Position numbers and translations under genes: made by a program. A DNA stretch of 64,000 nt from CAZMNF01 sp964567595. GTDB taxonomy: Bacteria > Bipolaricaulota > Bipolaricaulia > RBG-16-55-9. Under the pieces are notes generated by a model that ran no database searches, had not been told where the DNA came from, and saw nothing but the letters and a program-made list of their open reading frames with translations. Location: NCBI GenBank assembly GCA_964567595.1, contig CAZMNF010000006.1:11736-75735 (forward strand), written 5' to 3'. Below are positions 1-8,100 of the stretch, piece after piece (position 1 is the stretch's first letter; every line of letters starts with the position of its first letter).

Positions 1-996
1 GCCCATGGCCGTCGTGAGCGAGGTGAGGACGATGGGCACGGCCATCTCGCTCATCGTGTCGAAGACGGCGGCTCGCCGGGAGGGGCCCGTGTCGTCTGCG
101 TAGGGAGCCGCCGACTCGTAGTATTTGTTCAGGATGTGGATCCCATCGGCGGCCCCGATCGCGATCAGCATCACGGGCATGACGATCGCGAAGGGCGTCA
201 TCGGCGCCCCGGCGATCGACATGGATCCGACTGCCCAGAGGGTGCTCAGCCCGACGACGAGCATGGGCAACAGCACCCCCGCCACGCTGTGGAAGCTGAA
301 CCAGAGCGCCAAGGCCAACACGAGCAGCACGACAGGCACCAACACGCGGAGGTCGCGCATCATCGTCTGTGCGACGGCCGTTCGCAACACCGGCTCGCCC
401 ACGAGGTGGAACGTCTCCGGTCCCTCGTACTGCCGCACGAGCGACTGGATCTCGTCCACGACCGTCGGCGCGTCCGCCCAATCCTCCAGCGCAACCGAGA
501 TCGCGCCAGCCTTCTCGTCCTCGGAGATCAGCCAGCCCCGAATCGTGCGATCCCCCAGGACGCGAGTGCGGTACCGCTCGATCGCCTCGCTCGACTGGGG
601 CACTTGCTCCATGGCCGGCTCGACCACGACGGAGTCCTCGGTGCCGTAGATGACATCCGTCGTGGCGGGCCCATCGACGTCCTCGACTCCCCTGATTTCG
701 GTGAGTTGGGTCTCCAGCTCCTTGAACTTGCGCAGCGTGGACGTTTTGAAGATCGTCGTCTCCGCCTCGATGGAGATCAGGAACAGATCCTGCGACCCGT
801 AGGTCTCCTCCGCCTGTTCGAGGCGCTGGACAGCGGGGTCATCGCTGGGCAGGAACTTGCGAAAGTCGGTCTGGACCGACAGCCCTTGGGTGAGCAGGAC
901 GCCCAGGAAGAGCGCGGTTATCGCCCCAACCAGGGCGACGGTCCATCGGGGGTGAACCTCGACCCACCCGATGAAGCCCTGAATGAGGCGTTGCAT
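1..996 (-). CDS. RND/MMPL-family membrane transporter (N-terminal part, cut by window edge)
   Basis: The frame opens at ATG 996 and runs off the left edge, leaving 332 N-terminal residues. A first membrane segment lies at about residues 17-37. It is followed by the typical post-TM1 signature (QTDFRKFLPSDDPAV) and a large extracytoplasmic domain. A further hydrophobic pair starts near residue 212 and leads into the motif GAADGIHILNKY, close to the TM4 signature of RND-superfamily proteins of the COG1033/MMPL type. These export lipids, hopanoids or small molecules using the proton gradient; the substrate here cannot be inferred. The start codon lies 1 bp after the stop of the small secreted protein upstream, so the two are probably co-transcribed and may act together. 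Confidence 0.85.
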   Translation of the reverse strand, partial: MQRLIQGFIGWVEVHPRWTVALVGAITALFLGVLLTQGLSVQTDFRKFLPSDDPAVQRLEQAEETYGSQDLFLISIEAETTIFKTSTLRKFKELETQLTEIRGVEDVDGPATTDVIYGTEDSVVVEPAMEQVPQSSEAIERYRTRVLGDRTIRGWLISEDEKAGAISVALEDWADAPTVVDEIQSLVRQYEGPETFHLVGEPVLRTAVAQTMMRDLRVLVPVVLLVLALALWFSFHSVAGVLLPMLVVGLSTLWAVGSMSIAGAPMTPFAIVMPVMLIAIGAADGIHILNKYYESAAPYADDTGPSRRAAVFDTMSEMAVPIVLTSLTTAMG

Positions 997-997
997 G

Positions 998-1516
998 TCA
1001 GTTGCAGTCGAGCCAGCCGTGGTTGGCGAAGATCGTGGCAAACAGCGCGGGAACCGCGTCGTCGTGGACGCCGAGGGCCGTCAACATGCCCTGGCTCCGC
1101 TTGTCGACGAGCTCCTGGATCGTCGCCACCCCGTGCTCCAGCTCGTCCGGGCCGTCGGGGAGATAGGGACAGGACGCGACCCAGACCTGCATCAGCTCGC
1201 GCTGCTCCAGCGCCCGCGGGACGATGAGGATGATGTCGTAGACGGTGTCGGTCGCGTTGGGACCGAGCGGATCGTCGAAGCTGGAGTCGACATCCACGAA
1301 CTTGGCCTCGACGTTGAACATGCCGGTCTGCTTGAGAGCACCGGCGGCTGTGTTGACGAGCAACGACGCCTCGAACGTCTTGGTCTCGTCCACGATGAGC
1401 AACTCCAGCGGGGCGTCGTCGGCTTGGCTACCGAGTGATGGGCCGGCCGACGTGAGCAACACGGCCGCGAACAGCAAGACGATGACCGCACGATATGGCC
1501 GATTGGAGCGCACCAT
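998..1516 (-). CDS. Small secreted protein of unknown function, co-transcribed with the RND transporter
   Basis: About 172 residues. I chose ATG 1516 rather than an in-frame start near 1555, because a good promoter (TTGCCC-18-TATACT) overlaps the longer version. Residues about 9-29 form a signal peptide (VIVLLFAAVLLTSAGPSLGS), so the mature protein is extracytoplasmic. The rest is soluble and acidic, with paired cysteines near the middle (ASCPYLPD) and at the C-terminus (WLDCN) that could form a disulfide. I recognise no family. Its position just before an RND-type transporter suggests a periplasmic or surface partner of that pump, which is an inference from context only. Confidence 0.6.
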   Translation of the reverse strand: MVRSNRPYRAVIVLLFAAVLLTSAGPSLGSQADDAPLELLIVDETKTFEASLLVNTAAGALKQTGMFNVEAKFVDVDSSFDDPLGPNATDTVYDIILIVPRALEQRELMQVWVASCPYLPDGPDELEHGVATIQELVDKRSQGMLTALGVHDDAVPALFATIFANHGWLDCN

Positions 1517-1525
1517 AGCGCGGCC

Positions 1526-1555
1526 AGTATATATCTCGCGCCCGAGCGCGGGCAA
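1526..1555 (-). promoter_or_regulatory. Sigma70-type promoter for the secreted protein / RND operon
   Basis: On the minus strand TTGCCC (1555-1550) is followed by an 18-base spacer and TATACT (1531-1526). Transcription should start near 1519, only about 3 bases before the ATG at 1516, so the mRNA would be essentially leaderless. Confidence 0.5.
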
Positions 1556-1589
1556 CGGAACGGATCAGGTCACGATCCCTGGAGGGGCT

Positions 1590-2552
1590 CTAAAAGTACC
1601 CGTTATCGCGCATCCACTCGTCGTTGTAGATGCGCTTGATGTAGTTGCGCCCCGTGTCGGGCAGCAGCGTCGCGATCGTGCCGCTGCCCAATTGCTCCGC
1701 GTAGCGCACGGCCCCGAGCACGGCCGCGCCGCACGATCCGCCGATCAAGAGCCCCTCGCTCTCGACAAGCCGGCGCGTCATGCGGAACGATTCGCCGTCG
1801 CCAACGCGGATCATTCCGTCGATCACGCTCATGTTGAGCGTCTCGGGCACGAGGTCCTCGCCGATGCCCTCCACGGCGTAGGCATAGACGTCGTGGGGCT
1901 CGTCGTAGAACGCCGTGTAGATCATCGAGCCTTCGGGATCGACACCAACGACCTGGACGTTCTCGTTCTGCTCCTTTAGATAGCGCCCGACGCCGCTGAT
2001 GGTGCCACCGGTGCCGACGCCGCAGACGAAGGCATCCAACTCGCCGTTCGTCTGCTCCCAGATCTCGGGCCCCGTGGTCTCGTAATGGGCCTGCGGGTTG
2101 GCCGGGTGTTCGTACTGATTCGGCACGTAGCCGCCGCGCTCTCGAGCGATCCGCTCGGCGACGGAATAGTAGCTCTCCGGGTCCTCGGGCTCGACGTCGC
2201 TGCGACAGACGACAACTTCCACACCATAAGCACGCAAGAGGTCAATCTTCTCCTGACTCATCTTGTCCGGGATCGTCACGACCAAAGGATAGCCCTTCAG
2301 CCGGCCCGCAATCGCGATGCCGACGCCCGTGTTCCCCGAGGTCGGTTCGACGATCGTCATGCCGGGCTCCAGCTTGCCCTCGCGCTCGGCGCGCTCGACC
2401 ATCGCCAAGCCGATGCGGTCCTTGACCGACCCGCCCGGGTTGAACATCTCGACCTTCATCAGGATGCGAACGTCCGTCGGGTTCAGCTTGTCGGAAAGCT
2501 CAACCATGGGCGTCTGCCCGAACAGCTCCAGGACGTTGCTAACAACATGCAT
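1590..2552 (-). CDS. Cystathionine beta-synthase-like PLP enzyme without CBS domains
   Basis: 320 residues of the fold-type II PLP family. The Schiff-base lysine is K44 in PGGSVKDR, and the phosphate/substrate loop PTSGNTG is at 70-76. Stretches such as MSQEKIDLLRAYGVEVVVC, VCGVGTGGTISGVGRYLKE and EGIGEDLVPETL resemble bacterial cystathionine beta-synthase more than CysK. The protein ends right after the catalytic domain, so the regulatory CBS pair is absent. It should condense serine (or O-acetylserine) with homocysteine to cystathionine, in the cytoplasm. The gene starts 7 bp after the cystathionine lyase/synthase and lies downstream of ahcY, which supports a role in homocysteine-to-cysteine conversion. 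A cysteine synthase activity is the main alternative. Confidence 0.85.
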   Translation of the reverse strand: MHVVSNVLELFGQTPMVELSDKLNPTDVRILMKVEMFNPGGSVKDRIGLAMVERAEREGKLEPGMTIVEPTSGNTGVGIAIAGRLKGYPLVVTIPDKMSQEKIDLLRAYGVEVVVCRSDVEPEDPESYYSVAERIARERGGYVPNQYEHPANPQAHYETTGPEIWEQTNGELDAFVCGVGTGGTISGVGRYLKEQNENVQVVGVDPEGSMIYTAFYDEPHDVYAYAVEGIGEDLVPETLNMSVIDGMIRVGDGESFRMTRRLVESEGLLIGGSCGAAVLGAVRYAEQLGSGTIATLLPDTGRNYIKRIYNDEWMRDNGYF

Positions 2553-2559
2553 GGGCGCA

Positions 2560-3687
2560 TCACCCGGCCTTCAGGGCACGATCGAGGTCGTCCGTCAAGT
2601 CATCCGCGTGCTCAATGCCGATCGACAGGCGGAATAGCCCCTCGCTGATGCCGCGTGACTCGCGTTGCTCGCGGGGGATCGAGGCGTGGGTCATCGTCGC
2701 CGGATGGTTGATGAGCGACTCGATGCCGCCGAGGCTCTCCGCCAGCGCGAACACGTCCAGACTTTGCAGGAACGCCGAGGGATCGCCGTCCAGCTCGAAG
2801 CTGAGCATGCCGCCGAAATCATCCATTTGTCGGGACGCAACCTCATGGCCCGGATGCGAGGGCAAGCCGGGATAGAGCAGGCGCGTGACTCGAGGGTGAC
2901 CCTGGAGAAAATCGGCGACTTGACGAGCGTTGTCACAGTGGCTCCGCATGCGCGCCGCGAGCGTCTTGACGCCGCGATGCGCCAGGAAACAGTCAAAGGG
3001 CGACGGCACGGCGCCGATCGACAGTTGGATGAACGCCAATCGGTCTCGGAGCTCGGGATCGTCCGTCGTGACGACGCCCCCGATCAGATCGCTGTGTCCG
3101 CCGAGGTACTTCGTCGCGCTGTGCACCACCAGGTCGGCGCCGAGCTCATGAGGCCGCTGCAGATACGGCGACGAGAACGTGTTGTCGACGGCCAGCCAAG
3201 CCTCGCCCTTGCGCTCGGCGACGGCTCGGATGTCCGTGACGGCCATGAGCGGGTTCGTCGGCGTCTCGATCCAGATCAGCTCGGTGTCGGCGCCAGGCTG
3301 GACATTGGCCGGCTCGGTCGTGTCGACGTAGGCAAACGGAATGCCATAGCGCCGGAAGTGTTCCTCGAACAGCCGGTACGTTCCGCCGTAGAGGTCATTG
3401 CCGCTGATGACGCCGTCGCCCGGGTTGAGGAGCGTGAGGACCGCCGAGGTGGCGGCGACCCCGGAGGCGAACGCCACGGCGTGCTCGGCACCTTCCAACG
3501 ACGCAACGGCCTCTTCGAAGCGCTTGCGGGTGGGATTGGCCGCGCGGCTGTAGTCGTAGCCCTGATGCACGCCGGGAGCCGACTGGCGATACGTGGATGT
3601 CGCGTAGATGGGGGGAATAACCGCGCCCGTTTGGGCCTCCGGCTCACTGCCGGCGTGAATGGCCCGCGTTTCGAAACGGGCGGACAT
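2560..3687 (-). CDS. Cystathionine gamma-lyase / gamma-synthase (Cys/Met metabolism PLP enzyme)
   Basis: 375 residues, the usual length for the Cys/Met-metabolism PLP family. PLP is bound by K193 in HSATKYLGGHSD, with the cofactor Asp in DNTFSSPY near 168. The N-terminal YDYSRAANPTR is the family signature that contacts PLP phosphate from the neighbouring subunit. Paired with the beta-synthase downstream (7 bp), it most likely cleaves cystathionine to cysteine, completing reverse transsulfuration; gamma-synthase activity cannot be excluded from sequence. Its ATG overlaps the rpmE stop by one base (TGATG), so it is translationally coupled to ribosomal protein L31. Confidence 0.9.
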   Translation of the reverse strand: MSARFETRAIHAGSEPEAQTGAVIPPIYATSTYRQSAPGVHQGYDYSRAANPTRKRFEEAVASLEGAEHAVAFASGVAATSAVLTLLNPGDGVISGNDLYGGTYRLFEEHFRRYGIPFAYVDTTEPANVQPGADTELIWIETPTNPLMAVTDIRAVAERKGEAWLAVDNTFSSPYLQRPHELGADLVVHSATKYLGGHSDLIGGVVTTDDPELRDRLAFIQLSIGAVPSPFDCFLAHRGVKTLAARMRSHCDNARQVADFLQGHPRVTRLLYPGLPSHPGHEVASRQMDDFGGMLSFELDGDPSAFLQSLDVFALAESLGGIESLINHPATMTHASIPREQRESRGISEGLFRLSIGIEHADDLTDDLDRALKAG

Positions 3688-3908
3688 CAGGCGTTGTTGT
3701 CGTCATCAAGCAGCCGGCCGTACTTGCGCTGGAACAGCTCAACGCGCCCGGCGGTGTCGACGAACTTCTCCTCGCCCGTGAAGAACGGGTGACATTGGGA
3801 GCAGATGTCCACGTGGAGGTTCTCGCGCGTGGACGTCGTCTCAAACTCCGCCCCGCAGCTGCACTTGATGACCACCTGTTGGAGCTCGGGATGGATTTCG
3901 GCTTTCAT
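3687..3908 (-). CDS. rpmE: 50S ribosomal protein L31 (zinc-binding form)
   Basis: 73 residues starting MKAEIHPELQ, the L31 signature. C16, C18, C36 and C39 form the zinc site of the C+ paralogue. The family joins the central protuberance of the 50S subunit. A ribosome-binding site (AAGAAGGGA) sits just before the ATG. It lies between rpsI and the cystathionine lyase/synthase, an unusual mix of ribosome and sulfur-amino-acid genes. Confidence 0.95.
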   Translation of the reverse strand: MKAEIHPELQQVVIKCSCGAEFETTSTRENLHVDICSQCHPFFTGEEKFVDTAGRVELFQRKYGRLLDDDNNA

Positions 3909-4004
3909 GCTGATCCCTTCTTATCCTTCGAGGGTCGTGCCATCGTTGGTTCCGGGCTCAGCGCGCGTCCGGCCAACCTTTGCTTCAGAACCGTCGTCGG
4001 GAAA

Positions 4005-4463
4005 TTAACGCTTGGAGAACTGCTCCGAGCGGCGTGCTTTCTTGAGGCCGACCTTCTTGCGCTCGACCATGCGCTCATCGCGGCTCAGCATGCCCGCGTC
4101 CTTGAGCGGCTTGCGGTAATTCGGGTCAACGCCGAGCAGGGCCCGGGCAATCCCGAGCTGCAGCGCTTCCATCTGCCCGGTCATGCCGCCGCCGTCAACG
4201 TTCGCCTTGACGTCGTAGGCGTTGAGCGTGTTGGTGATGGCGAACGGCTGCAGCGCCGTGGCTTCCAGTCGGCTCTCCACGTAAGGCGAGCCGCGGAAGT
4301 ATTCAGCGGCGGGCTTGCCGTTGACCGTCACCTCGCCGTTGCCGCGCTTCAGATAGACACGAGCGACGGATTCCTTACGTCGCCCAATCGCGTGGATTGC
4401 GTCGTTGATCTGCTTGGGCAGTCGCTGGCCGCGCTCCTGGGCAATCTCTGTGGCTTCAGACAT
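4005..4463 (-). CDS. rpsI: 30S ribosomal protein S9
   Basis: 152 residues. The start at ATG 4463 has the sequence GGAGG five bases upstream, which rules out the longer open frame. The body contains AIGRRKESVARVYL, the GGGMTGQMEAL region and the C-terminal basic tail KKARRSEQFSKR that reaches the P site. A roughly 20-residue acidic/polar N-terminal extension precedes the S9 core. In most bacteria rpsI directly follows rplM (L13). Here no rplM is present and ahcY is upstream instead. Confidence 0.95.
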   Translation of the reverse strand: MSEATEIAQERGQRLPKQINDAIHAIGRRKESVARVYLKRGNGEVTVNGKPAAEYFRGSPYVESRLEATALQPFAITNTLNAYDVKANVDGGGMTGQMEALQLGIARALLGVDPNYRKPLKDAGMLSRDERMVERKKVGLKKARRSEQFSKR

Positions 4464-4558
4464 TTCGGCCTCCGCTCGAATTCGAGTGCTCACGCGCCGT
4501 CTGGAACGTTTCAAACCGACACGGACGACGCTGGCTTGGATAGGCCACTGTAGCGGAC

Positions 4559-5809
4559 TCATCCCGCATTTTCAAGATAGGCCCGCTGTTCCTCGCTCAA
4601 CGTGTCGATCCGCGCGCCGACCGCCTCCAGCTCCATCGCCGCGACGACCCGATCGATCTCGGTCGGCACGGGATAGACGGAGGCCGCGTAGTCGGCGTGG
4701 TGTTCGGCTAAGTGCTCCAGCGTCAAGGCCTGCAGCGCAAAGGACATGTCCATGATCTCCACGGGGTGGCCGTCCCCCGATACGAGGTTGACGAGACGCC
4801 CGTCGCCCAGGAGATAAAGCTCGTTGCCGTTGGGCATCTTGTAGGCGTCGACGTTCGGACGGATCTCGCCTTGATCCTCGGCCAACGCCGTCAGTTCGTC
4901 CTTGTTGATCTCGACGTCGAAGTGGCCCGCGTTGGCCAACAGCGTCCCGTCGCGCATCCGTTCCATATGGGCTCGCGTGATAACGTCCTTGCACCCGGTC
5001 GTCGTGACGAAGACGTCGCCCAAGGGCGCCGCCTCGGCCATGGTCATGACGCGATAGCCGTCCATGTGCGCCTCGATCGCGCGCACGGGGTCAACCTCGG
5101 TGACGATCACGTTCGCGCCGAGCCCGTGGGCCCGCACGGCCACGCCGCGACCGCACCACCCGTAGCCCGCAACGACAACACTCCGCCCGGCGATCGTCAG
5201 GTTGGTCGAGCGCATGATCCCATCCCAGACGGATTGGCCGGTGCCGTAGCGATTGTCGAAGAGGTGCTTCATGCGCGCGTCGTTGACAGCAACCATGGGA
5301 AACCTCAAATGGCCTTGGCGGGCCAGGGCTTCCAATCGCCGGACGCCGGTGGTCGTTTCCTCACTGCCACCCAGCACGTCCGCCGCCAAATCCGTCCGGT
5401 CCCCATGCAGGAGCCGGACGAGGTCGCCGCCGTCGTCGATGATCAGGTGCGGCCGGTGGCTGAGCGTCTGGCCCAGCAGCTGATCGTACTCGCGGGCGTC
5501 AACGCCACGCTTGGCGAAGACCGGGATGTCGCCGTCGGCCGCTACAGCCGCCGCGACGTCGTCCTGAGTGGAGAGCGGGTTGCAGCCCGTCACGTGCAGC
5601 TCGGCGCCGCCGGCACGCAGCGTTCGGGCCAATTGGGCCGTCTTGGCCTCCAAGTGGATGCTCAACGCCACCCGGTAGCCCTCGAACGGGCGCTCGCGTT
5701 GGAAGCGATCGTAAATCCGTTGGAGCAGTTTCATGTGGCGTTGGGCCCAACGGATCTTTGCTTCGCCCTGGGATGCGAGCGCCGGGTCACGGATCTCAGA
5801 TGCGGCCAT
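4559..5809 (-). CDS. ahcY: S-adenosylhomocysteine hydrolase (short, archaeal/thermophile-like form)
   Basis: 416 residues from ATG 5809, which has GAGGAG at a suitable distance. It reversibly splits S-adenosylhomocysteine into adenosine and homocysteine, removing the inhibitor of methyltransferases. Visible sites are H52 in LSIHLEAKTA, D125/D126 in IDDGGD, E150 in GSEETTTGV, K181 and D185 in MKHLFDN, and the NAD fold GYGWCG (215-220). The common bacterial form is about 470 residues; this one lacks the extra insertion, as archaeal and Thermotoga enzymes do. The homocysteine made here is the substrate of the transsulfuration pair encoded downstream in the same direction. Confidence 0.95.
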   Translation of the reverse strand: MAASEIRDPALASQGEAKIRWAQRHMKLLQRIYDRFQRERPFEGYRVALSIHLEAKTAQLARTLRAGGAELHVTGCNPLSTQDDVAAAVAADGDIPVFAKRGVDAREYDQLLGQTLSHRPHLIIDDGGDLVRLLHGDRTDLAADVLGGSEETTTGVRRLEALARQGHLRFPMVAVNDARMKHLFDNRYGTGQSVWDGIMRSTNLTIAGRSVVVAGYGWCGRGVAVRAHGLGANVIVTEVDPVRAIEAHMDGYRVMTMAEAAPLGDVFVTTTGCKDVITRAHMERMRDGTLLANAGHFDVEINKDELTALAEDQGEIRPNVDAYKMPNGNELYLLGDGRLVNLVSGDGHPVEIMDMSFALQALTLEHLAEHHADYAASVYPVPTEIDRVVAAMELEAVGARIDTLSEEQRAYLENAG

Positions 5810-5933
5810 CGTCGTCAACTCCTCGTTGTCGATTCTCGAGATGATCGAGTCTGGCTGGTCCAGCGCGTTTCGGGGCCGAGCTTGAGCTGACGCCCCCGAC
5901 CCTTGACCAGAGGGGCCATTGTAGTCAGGCTGG

Positions 5934-6848
5934 ATGGGAATCGCGATGAGTCGTCCGTCGATGTCGTCCCCCCGAGCGGTCCGCGACGCGTTGGCGCGAC
6001 TGGGCATCCGGCCCCGCAAGCGCTGGGGCCAGCACTTCCTGATCGACGCCAACACCGTGGAGCGCATCGTCTCGGTCGCCGAGCCCGCCGCCGCGGATGC
6101 CGTCCTGGAGATCGGCCCCGGTCTGGGCGCGTTGACCGAGCGCTTGGCTGAGGCCACGGGCCACGTTGTCGCCGTGGAGGTGGATCCGACGCTGGCCGCG
6201 TGGCTGAGCGAGCACTTCCGGGCAGAGGGCCACGTCCAGATCGTCCAAGCCGATGCGCTTGAGACGGCATGGCCGGAGCTCGTGCCATCGAACGCGGACA
6301 TCCAAGCGCTGGGGAACCTGCCCTACAATATCACCGCGCCGCTTTTGGAGCGGCTCATCCAGCATCGCGATCGCATCCGCAGCGCCGTCTGGACGGTCCA
6401 ACGCGAGGTGGCGACGAAGCTCCTGGCGGCCCCCGGGTCGCGCGAGAGCAGCTCGCTCGGGATCTGGGTTCAGGCGTACTGTCATGTGGAACGGGCGTTC
6501 AGCGTGTCGAAGAACGCGTTCTATCCGACGCCGGAGGTCGAATCCGTCGTGTTGGCGATCAAACCGCGCGCGAAGCCCACGTTCTCGGCCCCCGATTGGG
6601 CCTTCCAACAGACCATTCGGGCCGCGTTCGGCGTCCGTCGCAAGACGCTCCGGCGAGCGTTGTCCATCGGTTTGGGTATCTCGACGGCCAGATCCAGCCG
6701 GCTGCTGCAGGACGCTGGAATCGACGAGCGCCGGCGCGGCGAGACGCTGACGATGGCCGAGTTTGACCGACTGGCCCAAGCGCTGGCATCGGCGCCCGCT
6801 GCCGCGTCTACGGACGCGGCGAGGAGAGGCACTCCTCCGTCCGCGTAA
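5934..6848 (+). CDS. rsmA: 16S rRNA (adenine1518/1519-N6)-dimethyltransferase
   Basis: 304 residues of the KsgA/RsmA family, which dimethylates two adjacent adenines in helix 45 of 16S rRNA late in 30S assembly. RPRKRWGQHFL at about 27-36 is the family N-terminal signature. SAM-binding motif I is EIGPGLG (59-65), the acidic tip is EVD (82-84), and the catalytic motif IV is NLPY (128-131). The start is uncertain: ATG 5934 and ATG 5946 both lack a strong Shine-Dalgarno sequence. The 3' end overlaps the convergent hypothetical gene by about 40 bp. Confidence 0.93.
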   Translation: MGIAMSRPSMSSPRAVRDALARLGIRPRKRWGQHFLIDANTVERIVSVAEPAAADAVLEIGPGLGALTERLAEATGHVVAVEVDPTLAAWLSEHFRAEGHVQIVQADALETAWPELVPSNADIQALGNLPYNITAPLLERLIQHRDRIRSAVWTVQREVATKLLAAPGSRESSSLGIWVQAYCHVERAFSVSKNAFYPTPEVESVVLAIKPRAKPTFSAPDWAFQQTIRAAFGVRRKTLRRALSIGLGISTARSSRLLQDAGIDERRRGETLTMAEFDRLAQALASAPAAASTDAARRGTPPSA

Positions 6849-7275
6849 GCCGCTGATAAATCTCTTGAATGAGCGCCTTCTCACGGGTCGGGTTGAATTC
6901 GGTCCCCACCAACCGAAAGACGTCCTGCCACGTCAACGCGGCCCCCGACAGCATCTCAATGGTGAGATCTTCCAAGCCCAGCGCGCCGCTGTGAATGCGC
7001 TCGCTCAGATGGCGTTGCTTCGTCGCGTTGCGGGCATCCAAGTGATGGCTCATGAGATAGGCGAGCAGGCCGCGCACGTAGTCGCGATTCCCCTCGCGCT
7101 TGGCGACGGCGAACGCCCGCCACCAGCGGGCCTTTTCGACTTCGCCGTCGAGCATCAAGAACCCTTCCACATCCTCGGGCGGCCGGTTGATGCACCGGAT
7201 GATCTGCTCGCCGTAGGCAAGGCGAGCCAGATCCATGCGCGCGCTCAGGTCGAGTCCGTCCTCATTGTGGGCCAT
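6808..7275 (-). CDS. Hypothetical protein, about 155 residues
   Basis: I start it at ATG 7275, which is preceded by AGGGAT and by a promoter-like pair further up. The protein is hydrophilic and mostly helical in appearance, with no signal peptide or membrane segment, and I recognise no family. Its last 41 bases overlap the end of rsmA on the other strand, so one of the two genes reads into the other. The frame is open and uses codons like its neighbours, and it has its own start signals, which is why I keep it. Function unknown. Confidence 0.5.
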   Translation of the reverse strand: MAHNEDGLDLSARMDLARLAYGEQIIRCINRPPEDVEGFLMLDGEVEKARWWRAFAVAKREGNRDYVRGLLAYLMSHHLDARNATKQRHLSERIHSGALGLEDLTIEMLSGAALTWQDVFRLVGTEFNPTREKALIQEIYQRLTRTEECLSSPRP

Positions 7276-7325
7276 GATGATCCCTGTCCCTGTACACGGC
7301 GGGGTCCGGTTGCGTGTCAGGTTCG

Positions 7326-7354
7326 ATGGTAAGGCTGTCGCGCTGAGGGCGCAA
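7326..7354 (-). promoter_or_regulatory. Candidate promoter for the hypothetical gene ending at 6808
   Basis: On the minus strand TTGCGC (7354-7349), 17-base spacer, TACCAT (7331-7326). It gives a leader of about 45 bases before ATG 7275. It lies back-to-back with the tRNA-Leu promoter on the other strand. Confidence 0.35.
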
Positions 7355-7363
7355 CGGCTGTGA

Positions 7364-7392
7364 TTGACGGCCCATGTTCCTCCGCCTATAAT
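7364..7392 (+). promoter_or_regulatory. Sigma70 promoter of tRNA-Leu
   Basis: TTGACG (7364-7369), exactly 17 bases, then a perfect TATAAT (7387-7392). The tRNA begins 11 bases after the -10 box, so transcription starts almost at the mature 5' end. Confidence 0.8.
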
Positions 7393-7402
7393 AGCATATC
7401 GC

Positions 7403-7487
7403 GCCGAGGTGGCGGAACTGGCAGACGCGCGGGACTCAAAATCCCGTGGCCCCCTGGGCCGTGCGGGTTCGAATCCCGCCCTCGGCA
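7403..7487 (+). tRNA. tRNA-Leu (anticodon CAA)
   Basis: Acceptor arms GCCGAGG (7403-7409) and CCTCGGC (7480-7486) pair perfectly. The anticodon stem CGGGA/TCCCG encloses loop CTCAAAA, giving anticodon CAA, which reads UUG. There is a long variable arm (GGCCC/GGGCC), as expected for a class II tRNA, and the T loop reads TTCGAAT. The discriminator is A7487. The following bases are CCC, so the terminal CCA is not encoded and must be added after transcription. Confidence 0.97.
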
Positions 7488-7613
7488 CCCACCTTACCCT
7501 TCACGTTCCGGCTGCCGCGGACGTTCCGTCGGAGCGTCCGTCCCCTCGCCACGCCCTCGGACCTCGGCGAGTAGCGCGCGATGTCGACGCCCTCGATTGT
7601 CACGCACGGAGCG

Positions 7614-7641
7614 TTGAACCATCTTGGGGACCTGCTATCGT
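7614..7641 (+). promoter_or_regulatory. Weak candidate promoter for the small membrane protein at 7709
   Basis: TTGAAC (7614-7619), 16-base spacer, TATCGT (7636-7641). The match is moderate and the leader would be about 60 bases. Confidence 0.3.
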
Positions 7642-7708
7642 AGGGCTCAACGTGATGGGGCAAGATGGACCGCGCCCATCGCGAATCGTCAAGCCCAAAG
7701 GAGGTTCG

Positions 7709-8080
7709 ATGGCCCGCATCAGTGCCATTGTGGCGTCGATCGTGACGTTCCTGTCCTTGAAGAGCCTAGCTCTGCAAGAGCAGCCGCCAGACGTCACGCC
7801 GGAGACCCGCGACGCGTTCGATCAGATCCTGGAATTTCTCTACACGATCTCGCGCTGGATTGGCGAGTTGATCGTCCGCCTCGTCCAGTCCATCGTCCCC
7901 GACATCACGATCCCCCCATCGCTGGTCGACGCCATCGGGATCTTGGCGCTGTTGACGATATTTCTTGTCATCTCCGACATCGCCAAGCGGCTGGCATGGA
8001 TCGTCGTTGCCGTCGGTTGGATTCTGATCGTCGTCCGCATCGTGCTGATCGTCACCCGATCGTCGGGGGCGGGTGGCTGA
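7709..8080 (+). CDS. Small integral membrane protein, function unknown
   Basis: 123 residues from ATG 7709, which has a near-perfect Shine-Dalgarno sequence (AAAGGAGG) about 5 bases upstream. The N-terminus (about residues 4-20) is hydrophobic and may be a signal anchor. Two strong membrane helices fill the C-terminal half, around GILALLTIFLVISD and WIVVAVGWILIVVRIVLIV. The middle segment contains amphipathic stretches (LYTISRWIGELIVRLVQSIV). No family is recognised. It is convergent with the recombinase gene, 20 bp away, and stands alone after tRNA-Leu. Confidence 0.7.
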   Translation: MARISAIVASIVTFLSLKSLALQEQPPDVTPETRDAFDQILEFLYTISRWIGELIVRLVQSIVPDITIPPSLVDAIGILALLTIFLVISDIAKRLAWIVVAVGWILIVVRIVLIVTRSSGAGG

Positions 8081-8100
8081 TTCGCCATCAAGCGAGGGGA

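Noticed and set aside
136..1227. A 363-codon plus-strand open frame at the left edge
   Set aside because: It lies opposite the RND transporter, whose membrane segments and GAADGIH motif are clear on the minus strand. The plus-strand product is Arg/Asp/Gln-rich and has no recognisable content.
4475..4486. Palindrome CTCGAATTCGAG just before rpsI as an operator
   Set aside because: A 12-base palindrome in G+C-rich DNA with no promoter next to it; it contains common restriction-type sequence and overlaps the ribosome-binding-site region.
7519..7545. Hairpin (GGACGTTCC ... GGAGCGTCC) after tRNA-Leu as a terminator
   Set aside because: The stem is good but no T tract follows (GTCCCCTCGCC), so an intrinsic terminator is not supported.
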